Shown piece by piece: positions 33,291 through 40,622 of a stretch of DNA of 64,000 nt. The first letter of the stretch is position 1. The number at the start of each line of letters is the position of its first letter. Origin of the DNA: Clostridiales bacterium. Its GTDB lineage: Bacteria > Bacillota > Clostridia > Saccharofermentanales > Saccharofermentanaceae. The notes beneath the pieces were generated by a model. That model did no database searches. It worked only from the letters and a program-made list of their open reading frames with translations, and had not been told where the DNA came from. The translations under genes and the position numbers were made by a program. The stretch lies in the NCBI GenBank assembly GCA_017964005.1, contig JAGCSR010000049.1, forward strand, positions 1 through 64,000, given 5' to 3'.

Positions 33291-34147
33291 TATCCGTTAA
33301 CCTCACTTGTGTTGATGCCCAGAATATTCTTCTCCATGCTGTCCAAAAGATCGTGTGAATCATCATCGATATAAGAAAGATACGTCACGATGATGCCCCG
33401 GGAGGGAAGGATATAGCACTTCTGCTTGCATCTGCCGTTGATGCTGTATCCGTCACGGTATTTCCAGATAAAGAAGCCGTATCCGCCTTCTCTGTTCATC
33501 TGCTGGATCGAAGTCGCCATCTCAACATATTCGGAAGAGACGATCCTTCTGCCTTCATAGACACCGCCGTTCATGAGAAGAAGACCGAACTTGGAAAGAT
33601 CGTGAACCGAAAGCTTCATGCCGGATGCGCCGTAGAAGTATCCTTCCGGACTTCGCGAATACTCATAGTTCTTTATGCTCAAAGGCTTGAAGATCTCATC
33701 TTCTATAAACTTGCCGATGTCTGAACCGAGCGCGTTTGTAAGAGCAACACCTACCAGGTAAGTACATATGTTGCTGTAATTGAATCCGCGCTCGGAAGGA
33801 TCGACATCACAGTCCAGTGAGAACAAGATCCAGTTATCCCCCTCGGCTCTGAAGGGAAGATCCAAAACGGACATCGTAAGGAGCCTGCGGATCGTAACTT
33901 TATCCCAACCGGGCTTGGCAGGCGATTGGATATGCTTCAGGACCGGATCGTCGATTCCGATAATCCCTCTGTCATATAAGATCCCGAAGGCTACGGACAG
34001 GACCGTCTTCGTAGCAGAGAAGAGCTCGTGAATACCGTCCTGAGTGTCTCCCCAGGCATGTATCAACTTGTTGTCCCTGTATACCTCTGTCCCGAAAACA
34101 TTCCAGCCGTTGGTCTCGATATCATTTACGAATGCGTCAAAATCCAT
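33290..34147 (-). CDS. Serine hydrolase of the beta-lactamase/PBP class C family
   Basis: A 285-residue protein without signal peptide, so cytoplasmic. The start is the ATG at 34147 behind GAGGG; an upstream TTG would swallow that site. Motifs are SxxK at Ser44-Lys47 (SATK) and YxN at Tyr124-Asn126 (YSN). The third motif (KTG/HxG) appears as the loose SING near 244. The first two catalytic motifs are intact, so esterase or peptidase activity is plausible. It heads a minus-strand unit with two lipoproteins and a nucleotidyltransferase, behind an extended -10 promoter. Confidence 0.85.
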   Translation of the reverse strand: MDFDAFVNDIETNGWNVFGTEVYRDNKLIHAWGDTQDGIHELFSATKTVLSVAFGILYDRGIIGIDDPVLKHIQSPAKPGWDKVTIRRLLTMSVLDLPFRAEGDNWILFSLDCDVDPSERGFNYSNICTYLVGVALTNALGSDIGKFIEDEIFKPLSIKNYEYSRSPEGYFYGASGMKLSVHDLSKFGLLLMNGGVYEGRRIVSSEYVEMATSIQQMNREGGYGFFIWKYRDGYSINGRCKQKCYILPSRGIIVTYLSYIDDDSHDLLDSMEKNILGINTSEVNG

Positions 34148-34200
34148 TTTTTCCCTCGATCGTTGCAATACGACTTTCCCTTACAGCTTATCTCATACGA

Positions 34201-34209
34201 ATTATAGCA
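34201..34209 (-). promoter_or_regulatory. Extended -10 promoter of the serine hydrolase unit
   Basis: On the minus strand TGC-TATAAT (extended -10), about 54 bases before the start at 34147. Confidence 0.55.
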
Positions 34210-34317
34210 TTACGCAAGAAATTCAGGTGATATTTAGAACAACAATGCCTCGCATTTTCCGCACAAGTCTATATAGCAAATACCGCCTTGCGCTGCAAGT
34301 TACGCAAATCCAATAGA

Positions 34318-34388
34318 GAACAATGAAATAGTCCCGCATTTTCCGCAGGCGTTCACGCCGAGGACCTTTGCGGGACTATTCATTGTTC
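34318..34388. repeat. Long inverted repeat just after the tmRNA 3' end
   Basis: GAACAATGAAATAGTCCCGCA (34318-34338) is the reverse complement of 34369-34388 except for one bulged base. The 30-base centre contains a second small hairpin (GGCGTTCACGCC type). It is placed to end tmRNA transcription, but no clear T tract follows on either strand. Confidence 0.7.
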
Positions 34389-34393
34389 GTGTC

Positions 34394-34770
34394 TGGTGGA
34401 GGCGAGGAGAGTCGAACTCCTGTCCACAACCGTATTCACCGAGACATCTCCGGGTGCAGTCGACGGATGAATTATTCCCATTCCCGCGTAGCCCATCGAC
34501 GGGCGTCGGTTCCGGTAGCTTCATGGATTTAAGGCGTCACCGTCTCAAAGCTTTGACGGATCCTCCTGCCGACTGACCTCCTTCGGCAAAGGTCTGCTAA
34601 GGACCACCCCGGTCATCCGCAGATAGAGTGACCGGGCAGGTAGCTTAAGCTGCTACGAGCTGTGTATTGTCTGCAATTACTTGCAATTTCCCGTTTTTTA
34701 AGGAGGCACAACGAGAATCCTCCACCCGCTTTCTCGGTTGCAACAGCCGTGTCGAGACCGGAACGCCCCC
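34394..34770 (-). ncRNA. ssrA: Transfer-messenger RNA (tmRNA)
   Basis: Rescues stalled ribosomes and tags the unfinished protein for degradation. On the minus strand the 5' end GGGGGCGTTCCGGTCTCGAC and the 3' end GACTCTCCTCGCCTCCACCA are diagnostic. The 5' GGGGGCG pairs with 3' CGCCTCC to form the acceptor stem, and CCA is encoded (34394-34396). The length is 377 bases. The tag frame runs from GCA at 34674 to TAA at 34645-34647 and reads ADNTQLVAA, ending in the usual hydrophobic-AA degron. A promoter lies at 34801-34828, so a short 5' leader must be removed, normally by RNase P. Confidence 0.96.
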
Positions 34771-34800
34771 GTATCTCTTCGCGGTGTTCGCGAATACATA

Positions 34801-34828
34801 ATTATATATTCTTTTCGTGTATTTTCAA
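34801..34828 (-). promoter_or_regulatory. Promoter of ssrA
   Basis: On the minus strand TTGAAA (34823-34828), 16-base spacer, perfect TATAAT (34801-34806), giving a roughly 25-base leader before the mature tmRNA. Confidence 0.75.
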
Positions 34829-34894
34829 TAGTTTATGCTATATTTATATTGGTCTGATACTAAATCGGACCGAATCTTATTTTGTGAGGGTCTT

Positions 34895-36220
34895 ATGGCA
34901 GGCAAGAAGCGCCTTTCGACATTCCAGACTATACTCATCGGGTTTATAGCGCTCGTACTGACAGGGGCATTACTTCTGATGCTTCCCATATCTTCTTCGG
35001 ATTGGAAGGTCACGCCTTTCGATGAAGCGTTCTTTACAGCGGTCTCAGCAGGATGTGTTACGGGCCTTGTCGTACATGACACAGCGACATACTGGTCTTA
35101 CTTCGGGCAGGCCGTTATCCTGGTGCTGATCCAGATCGGCGGTCTCGGTGTGGTTACCATGGCTGCGATGCTGTCGCTGCTGTCGGGTCGCAAGATATCA
35201 CTGATGCAGAGGAGCACGATGCAGGAAGCGATCTCCGCGCACCAGGTTGGAGGTATTGTTCGTCTCACAAGATTCATTCTTATTGCCACGGGTATATTTG
35301 AGGGAGCAGGAGCTTTGCTTATGATGCCTTCGTTTGTTATGAGGTTCGGTCCTCGGGGCATCTGGATGGCATTCTTCCATTCGATCTCGGCTTTTTGCAA
35401 TGCGGGATTCGACCTGATGGGTACTCCTGATGCCAAATACCAGTCGCTCACGTCTTTGGCGGGTGACCCGTATCTTAATGTGATAATCATGCTGTTGATA
35501 ATAATCGGCGGTATAGGATTCCTGACCTGGGATGATATCCGCAGGAATAAATTCAAGTTCAGCCGCTATTCGCTTCAGAGCAAGATCGTGCTGGTTACAT
35601 CTGCTGTTCTTATCGTACTTCCGGCCGTGTATCTGTTTTTCGCGGAGTATTCGGGGGAACCTGCGGGAAGAAGGGTCCTTCTGTCCCTGTTCCAGTCAGT
35701 GACCACGAGGACGGCGGGCTTTAATACCGGAGACTTCGGCGCGATGCGGGGAGCGTCTATGGGTATCGTCATGGCGTTGATGCTGGTGGGAGGTTCCACG
35801 GGATCTACTGCCGGCGGTATGAAGACCACAACATTGGCAGTCCTTGTTGCCAATCTCCTGTCCGTCTTCTCCAGGAAAGAAGACACACAGTTGTTTGGCC
35901 GCAGGATCGATGACGGGATCATCCGCAATGCAGCTACCATCCTTATGATGTATCTGGGGCTGTTTTTGTCAGGCGCAGTGGTGATAAGCCTTGCGGATGG
36001 AATTCCGTTCTCAAAATGTCTGTTTGAAGCGGCTTCTGCCGTAGGCACTGTAGGACTTACCACGGGAATTACCCCTGACTTAGGGATCGTGTCACGCCTT
36101 GTTCTGTGTATCCTGATGTTCCTGGGAAGAGTCGGAGGCCTTACGATAATATTCTCGGCATTCTCCGGCCCTGCAAGGAATTTCTCCAAGCCGCCGCTTG
36201 AGAAGATCACGGTTGGATAA
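34895..36220 (+). CDS. ktrB: Potassium uptake protein, TrkH/KtrB family
   Basis: The ion-conducting membrane subunit of a Ktr/Trk system. The 441-residue protein starts at the ATG at 34895 (MAGKKRLS) after GAGGG; the frame is open 60 bases upstream without a ribosome binding site. It shows the four repeated pore units with filter-type glycines: SAGCVTGLVVHDT, SAFCNAGFD, TRTAGFNTGD and VGTVGLTTGITP. It is followed 36 bases later by its regulatory subunit. It diverges from ssrA and shares that intergenic region. K+ (or Na+/K+) specificity is from the family. Confidence 0.94.
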   Translation: MAGKKRLSTFQTILIGFIALVLTGALLLMLPISSSDWKVTPFDEAFFTAVSAGCVTGLVVHDTATYWSYFGQAVILVLIQIGGLGVVTMAAMLSLLSGRKISLMQRSTMQEAISAHQVGGIVRLTRFILIATGIFEGAGALLMMPSFVMRFGPRGIWMAFFHSISAFCNAGFDLMGTPDAKYQSLTSLAGDPYLNVIIMLLIIIGGIGFLTWDDIRRNKFKFSRYSLQSKIVLVTSAVLIVLPAVYLFFAEYSGEPAGRRVLLSLFQSVTTRTAGFNTGDFGAMRGASMGIVMALMLVGGSTGSTAGGMKTTTLAVLVANLLSVFSRKEDTQLFGRRIDDGIIRNAATILMMYLGLFLSGAVVISLADGIPFSKCLFEAASAVGTVGLTTGITPDLGIVSRLVLCILMFLGRVGGLTIIFSAFSGPARNFSKPPLEKITVG

Positions 36221-36256
36221 GTATAATATGTTAAGTAAGTTTGGGAGGATATTGAT

Positions 36257-36907
36257 ATGAAATCTATTTTGCTCATCGGTTTGGGAAAGTTCGGCAGGCT
36301 CGTTGCGATGGAGCTTTATGAGCTCGGGCACGAGGTCATGGCGGTCGATGACGATGAAGAAAGGGTCAATAACATCCTTCCGTATGTTACGAATGCTCAG
36401 ATCGGCGACAGCACGAACGAAGAATTCTTAAGGTCTTTGGGGGTGGACAACTACGATGCCTGCATCGTTACCATAGGCAACGATTTCCAAAGTTCCCTTG
36501 AGACAACATCCCTTCTTAAGGAGCTGGGCGCAAGACTGGTCGTCTCCCGCGCCGAGACTGATATACAGCAGAAGTTCCTGCTCCGCAACGGTGCGGATAA
36601 CGTTGTGTACCCGGAGAAACAGGTAGCCAAGTGGACGGCGATCACATATTCTTCGGAACTTGTTTTCGATTATATCGGGCTTGATGAGGATTATGCGATC
36701 TATGAAGTGTCCATTCCTTCGGATTGGGTAGGCCGCAAAGTCTCTGATATCGATATAAGGAAGAAGTATAACATCAATATCCTGGGCGCAAAGAAGAACG
36801 GAAAACTCAATGCGTCGATCACACCGGACTATGTTTTCGAAGAGGGATATAACCTTCTTGTGATCGGAGACCACAGAGCTATCCAAAAGTGCTTCAGGAT
36901 CAACTGA
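36257..36907 (+). CDS. ktrA: Ktr/Trk system regulatory NAD-binding subunit
   Basis: A 216-residue RCK protein that gates KtrB in response to nucleotides. Residues 1-130 are a Rossmann-fold TrkA_N domain with the glycine motif LIGLGKFGR and acidic VDDDEE at the second strand. Residues about 140-215 are a TrkA_C (RCK_C) domain that can bind c-di-AMP in Firmicutes. GGGAGGA precedes the ATG. The last base is 9 bases from the convergent CmpB-like gene, with no terminator between them. Confidence 0.94.
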   Translation: MKSILLIGLGKFGRLVAMELYELGHEVMAVDDDEERVNNILPYVTNAQIGDSTNEEFLRSLGVDNYDACIVTIGNDFQSSLETTSLLKELGARLVVSRAETDIQQKFLLRNGADNVVYPEKQVAKWTAITYSSELVFDYIGLDEDYAIYEVSIPSDWVGRKVSDIDIRKKYNINILGAKKNGKLNASITPDYVFEEGYNLLVIGDHRAIQKCFRIN

Positions 36908-36916
36908 TAACCGAAC

Positions 36917-38617
36917 TTATCCTGCGTCAGACTCCAATGTAGCGGCGGAAGTTACCTGTGTAGGGGTATCTTCTTCGGTTATGCCTGCGCCGCGGTTGGG
37001 ATTTGATACCGAGAACATAACATCCAGGATGAATATGGCCAGAAGGCCTGCGCACAGGAACGTCCTGAGGTTCGGCTTGATCCGGCGGAAGATATTGTCG
37101 AGGATCGGGGAGAAGATGTAGGTGAACATGAGTCCCGCGACACCGAAGATTATGAGTCCTTCCAAACAGATCCTGCCGTTAAGGTTCATGAACATGCCCG
37201 TATAGTCCCACCACTTGGAATGGAAGAGCTGTTCCAAGATCCAGGAAGTAAAATACTCCAGTCCGCCGCAAAGGACAACCGCGCCGAGAAACATCATAAC
37301 CGGGTGGCGGCGGAGGGGCTTAAGGATCATGATGATGAGAAGCCCGCCGCAGCCGTATATAGGCAGCCAGGGGCCGTTTAAGGTTCCGCGGTTCGAGATG
37401 ATGCCCTTATCGAAAAGCGTATAGAATATCTCCCATATCCAGCCGACAAAAGAATATGTGAAGAACAGCAGCACGATGGATGAGAAGGTGTAGTCCCTCT
37501 CGTAGTCGTATTTGAGCCAGTTGCGGTGAGCGGCAGGAGCGATGGGGAAGAGGGGATCGGGATAGGATGCATTGCGCATGTCCTCAAGATCCAGACCTCT
37601 GTCCCAGAGGATCTTCTTGGCTTTGGCATCTGAATCAAGAAGGCCTTTTCTCAGATCTGTGAATATCTCGGTATAAAAGCAGGTCTTCATGGGGTCTAAG
37701 AACAGGACCGAGAGGATGTTGTAGGAGAAACTTGACAGCAGATATGCCGGGACTATCACGATGTCGTAGAGGAACATCCGCTTCTTATAGCCTTTAGTCA
37801 TCTCTTTGGAGAGCCTGAACGCATCCTTATAGGAGGTCGTCGGGTTCTCGGCAAGGATATAAGGGATCATGGAATATTCGTAATACTTGATGATGCCGCC
37901 GACGATGGTAAATGCCCAGAACACCTGGAACATCGAACGGAGGAACATTACCTTGGCTACATTAAGTGTCTTGCCGTACCGGTAAACGAAGAGTATACGG
38001 TCGGCTTTCGTGTCACGGTAGAGCCGGTGTTCAGAGAAATATCTGCACATTCCGACAGTGAAGATGTTCTTAACGAATATGGTGATGAAGAATAAGGCAA
38101 GGGTTGCAAGGAAGATCACTACCGAATTTGCGATCCGGTCCTTGAATATAAGGGTATTAACACCCTGAAGGATGCCGAAAACGATGGATCCGGATTGTGT
38201 GGTCTTGTTAATGAGGGTTGCGATGACGCCCTTGGAGTATTCGGTGGACTGAAGAAAGTCAGGTTTATCGGCATTGCCCGTAAATTCCCGGATCCCGGTA
38301 ACAAGTTCCGATACAGTCCCGGCATTGGACTGGCCCGTTGCCCTCTCGAATGTGGTTATAGCCCTGTTGGTTTGGGAATCCAGGTTATCCAGTGTGTCAC
38401 GGCTTACGGGGGTATGCTCGTCGATATGGTCTTCGATCCTTGATATAGCGGTGTTCGTGATGGTGTCTTCCTGTCTGACGGTCTTGAAGACTGATGTGGA
38501 TGACAGTGAATAACCGCCGATCATGATATTGACGAGAAAGACTATCGCAATATTTGCGATCCAGTGTGTCCTGTATGATTTGAATGATCTTGCGACCAGC
38601 TTGCCGAATCTGTCCAT
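36917..38617 (-). CDS. Integral membrane protein: DUF975 region fused to CmpB-type domain
   Basis: A 566-residue membrane protein. Residues 20-45 are a first helix followed by a long extracellular helical segment (to about 165). Residues about 170-330 carry several helices with the DUF975-like block MCRYFSEHRLYRDTKADRI. Residues about 385-555 match the CmpB (putative ABC-transporter type IV) family: FTYSFVGWIWEI, RGTLNGPWLPIYGCGG, SWILEQLFHSKWWDY and GRICLEG. Both families occur as separate proteins of unknown function in Clostridia; the fusion is notable. The ribosome binding site is weak (GGGG). Its promoter is divergent from that of the amidase operon. Confidence 0.75.
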   Translation of the reverse strand: MDRFGKLVARSFKSYRTHWIANIAIVFLVNIMIGGYSLSSTSVFKTVRQEDTITNTAISRIEDHIDEHTPVSRDTLDNLDSQTNRAITTFERATGQSNAGTVSELVTGIREFTGNADKPDFLQSTEYSKGVIATLINKTTQSGSIVFGILQGVNTLIFKDRIANSVVIFLATLALFFITIFVKNIFTVGMCRYFSEHRLYRDTKADRILFVYRYGKTLNVAKVMFLRSMFQVFWAFTIVGGIIKYYEYSMIPYILAENPTTSYKDAFRLSKEMTKGYKKRMFLYDIVIVPAYLLSSFSYNILSVLFLDPMKTCFYTEIFTDLRKGLLDSDAKAKKILWDRGLDLEDMRNASYPDPLFPIAPAAHRNWLKYDYERDYTFSSIVLLFFTYSFVGWIWEIFYTLFDKGIISNRGTLNGPWLPIYGCGGLLIIMILKPLRRHPVMMFLGAVVLCGGLEYFTSWILEQLFHSKWWDYTGMFMNLNGRICLEGLIIFGVAGLMFTYIFSPILDNIFRRIKPNLRTFLCAGLLAIFILDVMFSVSNPNRGAGITEEDTPTQVTSAATLESDAG

Positions 38618-38647
38618 ATAAACCCCGGGGAGCTTGTTGTTATGTCT

Positions 38648-38675
38648 AATATATAATAATCGGGAAGATTTTCAA
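38648..38675 (-). promoter_or_regulatory. Promoter of the DUF975/CmpB gene
   Basis: On the minus strand TTGAAA (38670-38675), 16-base spacer, TATATT (38648-38653). Confidence 0.55.
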
Positions 38676-38682
38676 ACAAGAA

Positions 38683-38691
38683 TGTTATAAT
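38683..38691 (+). promoter_or_regulatory. Extended -10 promoter of the amidase-exporter operon
   Basis: TGT-TATAAT (TATAAT at 38686-38691) without a recognisable -35, about 32 bases before the ATG at 38724. Confidence 0.6.
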
Positions 38692-38723
38692 TTTCTTTGA
38701 ATAATATTTAAGGAGTCCTGCTG

Positions 38724-40034
38724 ATGCCGGGTCTTACAAAAAGCGAGAAAGAAAGATTCGAGAAGTTTTTGGCTTCTTTGCCTCCCGAGAGGAAGAAGGC
38801 CCTTTATTCGCGCTTCCGGCAGATGGATGATGAGGAGCGCAATGAAGCGATAAGGAAGATCATGTCTAAGACCGGGTCCGGCGCCCCCCAAAAGGTACAA
38901 TCCCCGCAAAAGCCCAAGCCGAGACAGGGACAGCCGCAAGGCAAGCCACAGCAAAGGCCTAAGACTGCACCTAAGGTCAAGCCTTCTTCCAAACCCGAGT
39001 CCGGACGCAAACCGGTGCCCAAGTCCCAAACCCCGGCAAAGCAGACCGGGAAGCCTGTTGACAGGAAGCCTTCGGAAGAGGTGTCTAAGCCTAAGGCTGC
39101 GGCTGATACTCCGGCTCAGAAGAAGCCGAACTTCAACCGCATCGTAAATGTACTGACGATATTGGTCCTGATCGGGTGCCTTTTTACACTGGCACTCACA
39201 TATCTTACCAACAGGGAAGACATAGACAGGCTATTCGTTAAGGAAGAACCTGCGGCAACGACTGAGACCGATGCGACCGGGGACGATACCGATGTTACGG
39301 CGGCATCTTCGGAAACAGGTTCAGGCAGCGATACCGAGACTTCAGCATCCTCAACAAATGATCCTGCCGTTCCCACTCCTTCGCCGACAGATGTCCCCCT
39401 TAAGAACGACGCTCCTGACCTTACGGGCTTTTCGATAGTGATCGACCCTATGCATCAGGCCGAGACTTCGGAGACCACTGAGTCCCTGATGCCTGATAAA
39501 GAAGCATTCAAGGCTTCGGCTACTGCAGGAGGCAAAGGCGTGAAGACCGGCATAGCCGAATCAGAACTCGTTTTGAATTATGCTCTGTGTGCCAAGGAAT
39601 ATCTTGAGAAGTGCGGTGCAAAGGTGGTCCTGACCAGGACGGTGAACGATATCGATCTGTCAAATCAGGACCGGGCCAGGATCGCAACGTCCTCGGACTG
39701 CGATATCTATCTGAGACTCGAAGCAAAATGCGCCGATGATCCTGCGCTTACCGGTGTAAGGGTATGCATTCCCGAATACAGCAAATCCAAGACCAAGGAT
39801 TTCTCCACGGGACAGGACCTTTGCGAGGCGATAGCCGAGGCTGAGGGACTGGAGAACGGCGGTGCTGCCACTTCCATGGCATATACGGGATTGAATTATG
39901 CCACATCGGTCCATGCTTTCCAGCTGAACCTGGGGTTCCTGTCTAACGAGATTGATGAGCAAATTCTTGTTGATAGTGGTAATATATACGAAGTTGCGGC
40001 TTCTTTGGCGGAGTTTTGCAAGACGATCAAATGA
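38724..40034 (+). CDS. Membrane-anchored N-acetylmuramoyl-L-alanine amidase-like protein, catalytic residues altered
   Basis: A 436-residue protein with a helical N-terminus (1-50), a K/P/Q-rich cytoplasmic linker (50-135), one membrane helix (about 143-165), a T/S/E-rich outer linker (170-225) and an Amidase_3 domain (about 233-436). Zinc-site residues His244 (IDPMHQ) and Glu281 (SELVLN) are kept. The third ligand, normally His in an SIHAN motif, is Glu333 (RLEAK), and the catalytic Glu before GFLSN is Asn402 (LNLGFLSN). It may bind wall peptides without cutting them, or use a changed metal site. It is first in an operon with a zinc-ribbon protein and an ABC exporter. Confidence 0.82.
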   Translation: MPGLTKSEKERFEKFLASLPPERKKALYSRFRQMDDEERNEAIRKIMSKTGSGAPQKVQSPQKPKPRQGQPQGKPQQRPKTAPKVKPSSKPESGRKPVPKSQTPAKQTGKPVDRKPSEEVSKPKAAADTPAQKKPNFNRIVNVLTILVLIGCLFTLALTYLTNREDIDRLFVKEEPAATTETDATGDDTDVTAASSETGSGSDTETSASSTNDPAVPTPSPTDVPLKNDAPDLTGFSIVIDPMHQAETSETTESLMPDKEAFKASATAGGKGVKTGIAESELVLNYALCAKEYLEKCGAKVVLTRTVNDIDLSNQDRARIATSSDCDIYLRLEAKCADDPALTGVRVCIPEYSKSKTKDFSTGQDLCEAIAEAEGLENGGAATSMAYTGLNYATSVHAFQLNLGFLSNEIDEQILVDSGNIYEVAASLAEFCKTIK

Positions 40035-40052
40035 CAAAGGGGAGGGACAGAC

Positions 40053-40586
40053 ATGAGTGATTTCCTGAAGAGAGAACCTACAAGTGATGAGATCAAGGCT
40101 CAGAAGATACTTGATGAGTATTCCGATGAACAGACAGTAGATGAGATGCGGCATGAGGTTGACGAGCTCAAGGTCCTCGTTCACGGCATGTGGCTGCTCC
40201 TCAAGGCTATGGGCGTCGAGTATGATCAGCTTGATGCCAAGCTCGATATCGCTTCAAAACTTGAAGGCCGCGTCGATTACTCGGAAGATGTTAAGTGTCC
40301 TTCCTGCGGAAGGGGACTTCAGACTATGGAGAAATACATCTTCAAGAAGAAGTGCTACTACTGCGGTTACGAGAGAACTCAGAATCCTTTCCAGAAGTAT
40401 GACAGTATAGATCTTAATGCCAAGCCTGCTGCGATCGAGGCTGAAGAAGAACAGGCTAAGGCTGAGGCAGAGAAGGCTGAACAGGATGAGATCTTCGCTG
40501 CAAGAGAAGTCCTTAATACTACCTTCGAACCGTATGATGTATCGAAGGATCTTAATTTTGATGAACCGGAAGACGGTCAGAATTAA
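40053..40586 (+). CDS. Zinc-ribbon coiled-coil protein of unknown function
   Basis: A 177-residue cytoplasmic protein. Residues 1-75 are helical (EMRHEVDELKVLVHGMWLLLKAM). Residues about 85-115 form a zinc ribbon (CPSCG ... CYYCG). The tail is a charged A/E/K helix (EEEQAKAEAEKAEQ). The architecture suggests a small scaffold or RNA/ribosome-associated protein, but no family is recognised. GGGGAGGG precedes the ATG. It lies 18 bases after the amidase-like gene and 36 before the first membrane-fusion protein, so it belongs to the same operon. Confidence 0.7.
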   Translation: MSDFLKREPTSDEIKAQKILDEYSDEQTVDEMRHEVDELKVLVHGMWLLLKAMGVEYDQLDAKLDIASKLEGRVDYSEDVKCPSCGRGLQTMEKYIFKKKCYYCGYERTQNPFQKYDSIDLNAKPAAIEAEEEQAKAEAEKAEQDEIFAAREVLNTTFEPYDVSKDLNFDEPEDGQN

Positions 40587-40622
40587 CAATATACAAAAAT
40601 CAGAGGGGTAAGGGGAAACAAG

